A DNA stretch of 64,000 nt from Pectobacterium polaris (lineage in GTDB: Bacteria > Pseudomonadota > Gammaproteobacteria > Enterobacterales > Enterobacteriaceae), in contig NZ_CP017481.1 in assembly GCF_002307355.1 (NCBI RefSeq), forward strand, positions 3,038,001 to 3,102,000, written 5' to 3'. Below are positions 61,219 through 64,000 of this stretch, one piece after another (within the stretch, counting starts at the first letter, position 1; the number at the start of each line of letters is the position of its first letter). A program made the translations under genes and the position numbers. The notes beneath the pieces were generated by a model that was not told the origin of the DNA, ran no database searches, and saw nothing but the letters and a program-made list of their open reading frames with translations.

Positions 61219-61698
61219 ATGGATTCACTCATCGTTCCTGATTTGGCTATGCTACGGCGGTGGCTGGATCAACTGAACATTCTGTATTTCGAATGTGATT
61301 CCTGTCAGGCGCTCCATCTTCCTCATATGCAAAATTTTGATGGCGTGTTCGATGCGAAAGTTGATCTGGTAGACAACGTGATCCTGTTTTCTGCCCTTGC
61401 CGAAGTGAAGCCCAGCGCGTTGATTCCTCTGGTCGGTGACCTGAGCCAAATCAATGCCAGCTCGTTGACCGTTAAGGCGTTTATCGACGTTCAGGACGAT
61501 AATTTGCCGAAGTTGATTGTCTGCCAGTCATTTAGCGTGGCCGCTGGCATGACGCTGGAACAATTCAGACATTTCATGCAGCAGTCCGAAGAACAAATCT
61601 CAATGGTGATCCTTGAGGCTGGCGCTAATAATCTGCTGTTTATCGGTGAGGAAGAAGAGGGCTCTGCTGCGAGAGTCACCACCTCTCATCTGCATTGA
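61219..61698 (+). CDS. ybjN: YbjN family protein
   Basis: The protein has 159 residues from the second ATG of a pair (61216/61219) after GAGG. FFECDxCQALHLPHMQNFDGVFDAK is nearly identical to E. coli YbjN, as are DDNLPKLIVCQS and QSEEQISMVILEA. YbjN is described as a regulator affecting motility and stress, with a fold like type III chaperones; its mechanism is unclear. It lies 266 bp after rimK. Confidence 0.93.
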   Translation: MDSLIVPDLAMLRRWLDQLNILYFECDSCQALHLPHMQNFDGVFDAKVDLVDNVILFSALAEVKPSALIPLVGDLSQINASSLTVKAFIDVQDDNLPKLIVCQSFSVAAGMTLEQFRHFMQQSEEQISMVILEAGANNLLFIGEEEEGSAARVTTSHLH

Positions 61699-61703
61699 TA
61701 CGG

Positions 61704-61731
61704 TTGCTGCCAACGGCAGCAATTGGTTTTA
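61704..61731 (+). terminator. Terminator of ybjN
   Basis: TTGCTGCC (61704-61711) pairs with GGCAGCAA (61715-61722), followed by TTGGTTTTA. It starts 5 bp after the stop. The remaining approximately 340 bp to potF are leader region without a gene. Confidence 0.75.
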
Positions 61732-62070
61732 CTTATTTTCCTTTCACCGCCATTTATTCTGGTTATTTCGCATTATTGCCAGATATTTCTCTTTGTTTGC
61801 CGCTAAACGCCTTCATCACATCGATAAAATGTGAATAAATAATCGTTAAAACCCATTTTTTACGTTCAAGTATGGTGCACATGATGTTGTGGGGTTATGC
61901 TTTATTCCTGTAAGACACAGACAGCGGAATCAGGGCTATGTCTGTGTCTGGGCGAATAAAAATCGGTGCATACTCATTCACCGATTGGAGAGCGCGGCAG
62001 GACATATTTTGTATCGGAACGATACAGATTAACTCCCATGAATCACCCCCTTGAATGGAGGAAGGAACGG

Positions 62071-63180
62071 ATGTTCACCCAACGTAAAAAATGGCTATCG
62101 GGTGTTGTTACCGGCTTGCTGATGGCCGCGTCCGTCACCGCATCTGCGGAAGAGAAAACGCTGCATGTTTATAACTGGTCCGACTATATCGCGCCGGACA
62201 CGTTAGCCAATTTCCAGAAAGAAACCGGTATTAAAGTCGTCTATGACGTGTTTGACTCCAACGAAGTGTTGGAAGGCAAGCTCATGGCGGGCAGCACGGG
62301 TTTTGATCTGGTGGTGCCTTCTGCCAGCTTCCTGGAGCGCCAGCTCTCTGCGGGAGTGTTTCAGCCATTAGACAAGAGCAAGTTACCGAATTACAAAAAT
62401 CTGGATCCTGAGCTGATGAAATTGATCGCACAGCACGATCCAGACAATAAATATGCCCTGCCTTACCTGTGGGCGACCACGGGCATCGGCTATAACGTTG
62501 AGAAAGTGAAAGCCGCGCTGGGTGCCGATGCACCGGTTGACAGCTGGGATCTGGTATTGAAGCCAGAGAACCTGGAAAAACTGAAAAGCTGCGGCGTCTC
62601 CTTCCTGGATGCACCGGAAGAGATCTTTGCGACCGTGCTGAACTATCAGGGTAAAGATCCGAACAGCACCAAACCAGGTGATTACACCACGTCTGCAACC
62701 GACCTGCTGCTGAAACTGCGTCCGAGCATTCGCTACTTCCATTCGTCTCAGTACATCAACGACCTGGCAAACGGCGATATCTGCGTCGCAGTCGGCTGGG
62801 CGGGCGATATCCTGCAGGCAGGAAACCGTGCGAAAGAAGCTAAGAACGGGGTGAATATCCAATACAGCATTCCGAAAGAGGGCGCACTGGCATTCTTTGA
62901 TGTCCTCGCTATTCCAAAAGATGCTAAAAATCTGGATGAAGCCTATGCGTTTCTGGATTACCTGATGAAGCCGGAAGTGATGGCGGGAATCAGTAACCAC
63001 GTGTATTACGCGAGCGGAAACCTGGCCTCCTTGCCGTTGGTGAACGCAGAGATTCGTAATAACCCAGGCGTTTATCCGCCAGCGGATGTGCGTGCCAAAC
63101 TGTTTACGCTCAAAGTGCAATCTCCTCAGATTGACCGTACGCGTACTCGCGCATGGACTAAGGTTAAAAGCGGCAAATAG
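62071..63180 (+). CDS. potF: Putrescine-binding periplasmic protein PotF
   Basis: The protein has 369 residues from the ATG at 62071, after a strong GGAGGAAGGA site; the open frame extends to 61966. The signal peptide is near 1-26 ([15 protein letters not shown]). The mature protein has [12 protein letters not shown], the ligand segments [15 protein letters not shown] and [16 protein letters not shown]. It delivers putrescine to PotGHI. It is first gene of potFGHI; potG follows after about 200 bp with two hairpins. Confidence 0.96.
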   Translation: MFTQRKKWLSGVVTGLLMAASVTASAEEKTLHVYNWSDYIAPDTLANFQKETGIKVVYDVFDSNEVLEGKLMAGSTGFDLVVPSASFLERQLSAGVFQPLDKSKLPNYKNLDPELMKLIAQHDPDNKYALPYLWATTGIGYNVEKVKAALGADAPVDSWDLVLKPENLEKLKSCGVSFLDAPEEIFATVLNYQGKDPNSTKPGDYTTSATDLLLKLRPSIRYFHSSQYINDLANGDICVAVGWAGDILQAGNRAKEAKNGVNIQYSIPKEGALAFFDVLAIPKDAKNLDEAYAFLDYLMKPEVMAGISNHVYYASGNLASLPLVNAEIRNNPGVYPPADVRAKLFTLKVQSPQIDRTRTRAWTKVKSGK

Positions 63181-63260
63181 CCTCTTTGATCTGAATCGTT
63201 ACCCACTCGCTTGACGGTTGCTGGTGTCGGCAACCGGAGAATGGAGGGGTATAAAATGTG

Positions 63261-63350
63261 GCGAACAGGCGGATAATCCGCCTGTTCGCGCTCTATATTG
63301 TGTCACACCGCTGAATGCAAAAAGCGCCAAATGGCGGCATCTGCGGTGTG
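63261..63350 (+). other. Two hairpins between potF and potG
   Basis: Hairpin A has perfect 14-bp arms (63261-63274 with 63276-63289), folding as a 12-bp stem with a 5-nt loop. Hairpin B has CACACCGC (63304-63311) with GCGGTGTG (63343-63350), with a nested CGCCA/TGGCG stem. They are likely to protect the potF mRNA end or to attenuate potG. Confidence 0.7.
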
Positions 63351-63383
63351 GCTTGTTCTGCTTTTGCCGGAGAGCAATGCGAA

Positions 63384-64000
63384 GTGAATGACGCGATCCC
63401 CCGCCCTCAATCAAAACCTCCCAAAGCGGCCACGCCGCTGCTGGAAGTGCGTAACCTGACGAAGTCGTTCGACGGCCAGGCCGCCGTCGATGATGTCAGT
63501 CTGACTATTTATAAAGGCGAAATTTTTGCGCTGCTGGGGGCATCTGGCTGTGGGAAATCCACGCTGCTGCGTATGCTGGCAGGTTTTGAGCTCCCCACGC
63601 AGGGGCAGATTGTTCTGGATGGTCAGGATTTGTCATTGGTGCCGCCTTACCAGCGCCCCATCAATATGATGTTCCAGTCTTATGCGCTGTTCCCACACAT
63701 GACGGTGGAAAAGAATATTGCGTTTGGTCTGAAGCAGGACAAGCTCCCGCGTGCGGAAATCAAAGATCGTGTGGAAGAGATGCTGTCGCTGGTGCACATG
63801 CAAGAGTTCGCTAACCGTAAACCGCATCAGCTTTCCGGCGGTCAACGTCAGCGTGTTGCGTTGGCTCGTAGTCTGGCGAAGCGTCCCAAACTGCTGCTGC
63901 TGGACGAACCGATGGGCGCGCTGGACAAAAAATTGCGCGACCGCATGCAGCTTGAAGTCGTCGATATTCTGGAACGCGTGGGCGTGACCTGCGTGATGGT
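63384..64000 (+). CDS. potG: Putrescine ABC importer ATPase PotG, 3' end cut off
   Basis: The gene starts at a GTG (63384) with MNDAIPRPQ and runs off the window, giving 205 codons of about 377. Walker [12 protein letters not shown] is near residue 53. Q-loop [13 protein letters not shown], signature LSGGQRQRV and Walker [13 protein letters not shown] follow. It powers putrescine uptake with PotH and PotI, whose genes would lie beyond the window. Confidence 0.95.
   Translation, partial: MNDAIPRPQSKPPKAATPLLEVRNLTKSFDGQAAVDDVSLTIYKGEIFALLGASGCGKSTLLRMLAGFELPTQGQIVLDGQDLSLVPPYQRPINMMFQSYALFPHMTVEKNIAFGLKQDKLPRAEIKDRVEEMLSLVHMQEFANRKPHQLSGGQRQRVALARSLAKRPKLLLLDEPMGALDKKLRDRMQLEVVDILERVGVTCVM

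Overview
The window is chromosomal DNA of an enterobacterium, most likely a soft-rot Pectobacteriaceae such as Pectobacterium. This is inferred from E. coli-like proteins at moderate divergence, E. coli-like gene blocks in a different arrangement, and several full ERIC repeats. There are no rRNA or tRNA genes, no CRISPR array and no prophage. About 55 protein-coding genes are supported, with the usual enterobacterial dense packing.

Layout. (1) 1-7.3 kb: a cut-off membrane acyltransferase-like gene, an IS200-type insertion, rplY, a frameshifted radD/yejH helicase, a yecH-like gene, rsuA, bcr and yejG. (2) 7.4-12.9 kb: the yejABEF peptide/microcin C-type ABC importer. (3) 13.3-18.4 kb: mepS (murein endopeptidase), lpxT, yeiR (zinc GTPase), yeiP (EF-P-like), yeiW and setB. 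(4) 18.7-22.5 kb: the fruBKA fructose PTS operon behind two Cra operators. (5) 22.7-31.3 kb: nfo bracketed by two direct ERIC copies, yeiH/yeiE, lysP, a cirA-like TonB receptor with candidate FNR and Fur sites, and a D-2-hydroxyacid dehydrogenase. (6) 31.8-35.6 kb: a sugar-type ABC transporter (permease and double ATPase, no binding protein) divergent from an hcxA/ybdH-like dehydrogenase. (7) 35.7-40 kb: a KTSC protein, a glutathione transferase, yeiG and frmA (glutathione-dependent formaldehyde removal), and a PtrR-like LysR regulator. (8) 40.7-45.5 kb: a chemoreceptor, folE, yeiB and sanA. (9) 45.6-64 kb: rimO, a zeta-like kinase with a small upstream partner (toxin-antitoxin candidate), yliI, gstB, a MetQNI-type importer, dacC, deoR, deoC, ybjL, ybjM, grxA, nfsA, rimK, ybjN, potF and the start of potG.

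Up to sanA the order mirrors the E. coli 48-min region (yej/yei genes). From rimO on it mirrors the E. coli 19-min region (rimO, yliI, gstB, dacC, deoR, ybjL, ybjM, grxA, nfsA, rimK, ybjN, potFG). The sanA/rimO gap is therefore a rearrangement junction relative to E. coli. Genes not at these places in E. coli are the best places to look for new biology: the sugar ABC cassette, the KTSC gene and GST, the chemoreceptor, the zeta-like pair, the Met-type importer and deoC next to deoR.

The most notable observations are the zeta-like kinase pair with a candidate operator over its promoter; a -1 frameshift in radD at a sequence that is also a slippery heptamer; a roughly 150-bp terminal-inverted-repeat element that supplies the stop codons of both dacC and deoR; and nfo lying between direct ERIC repeats.
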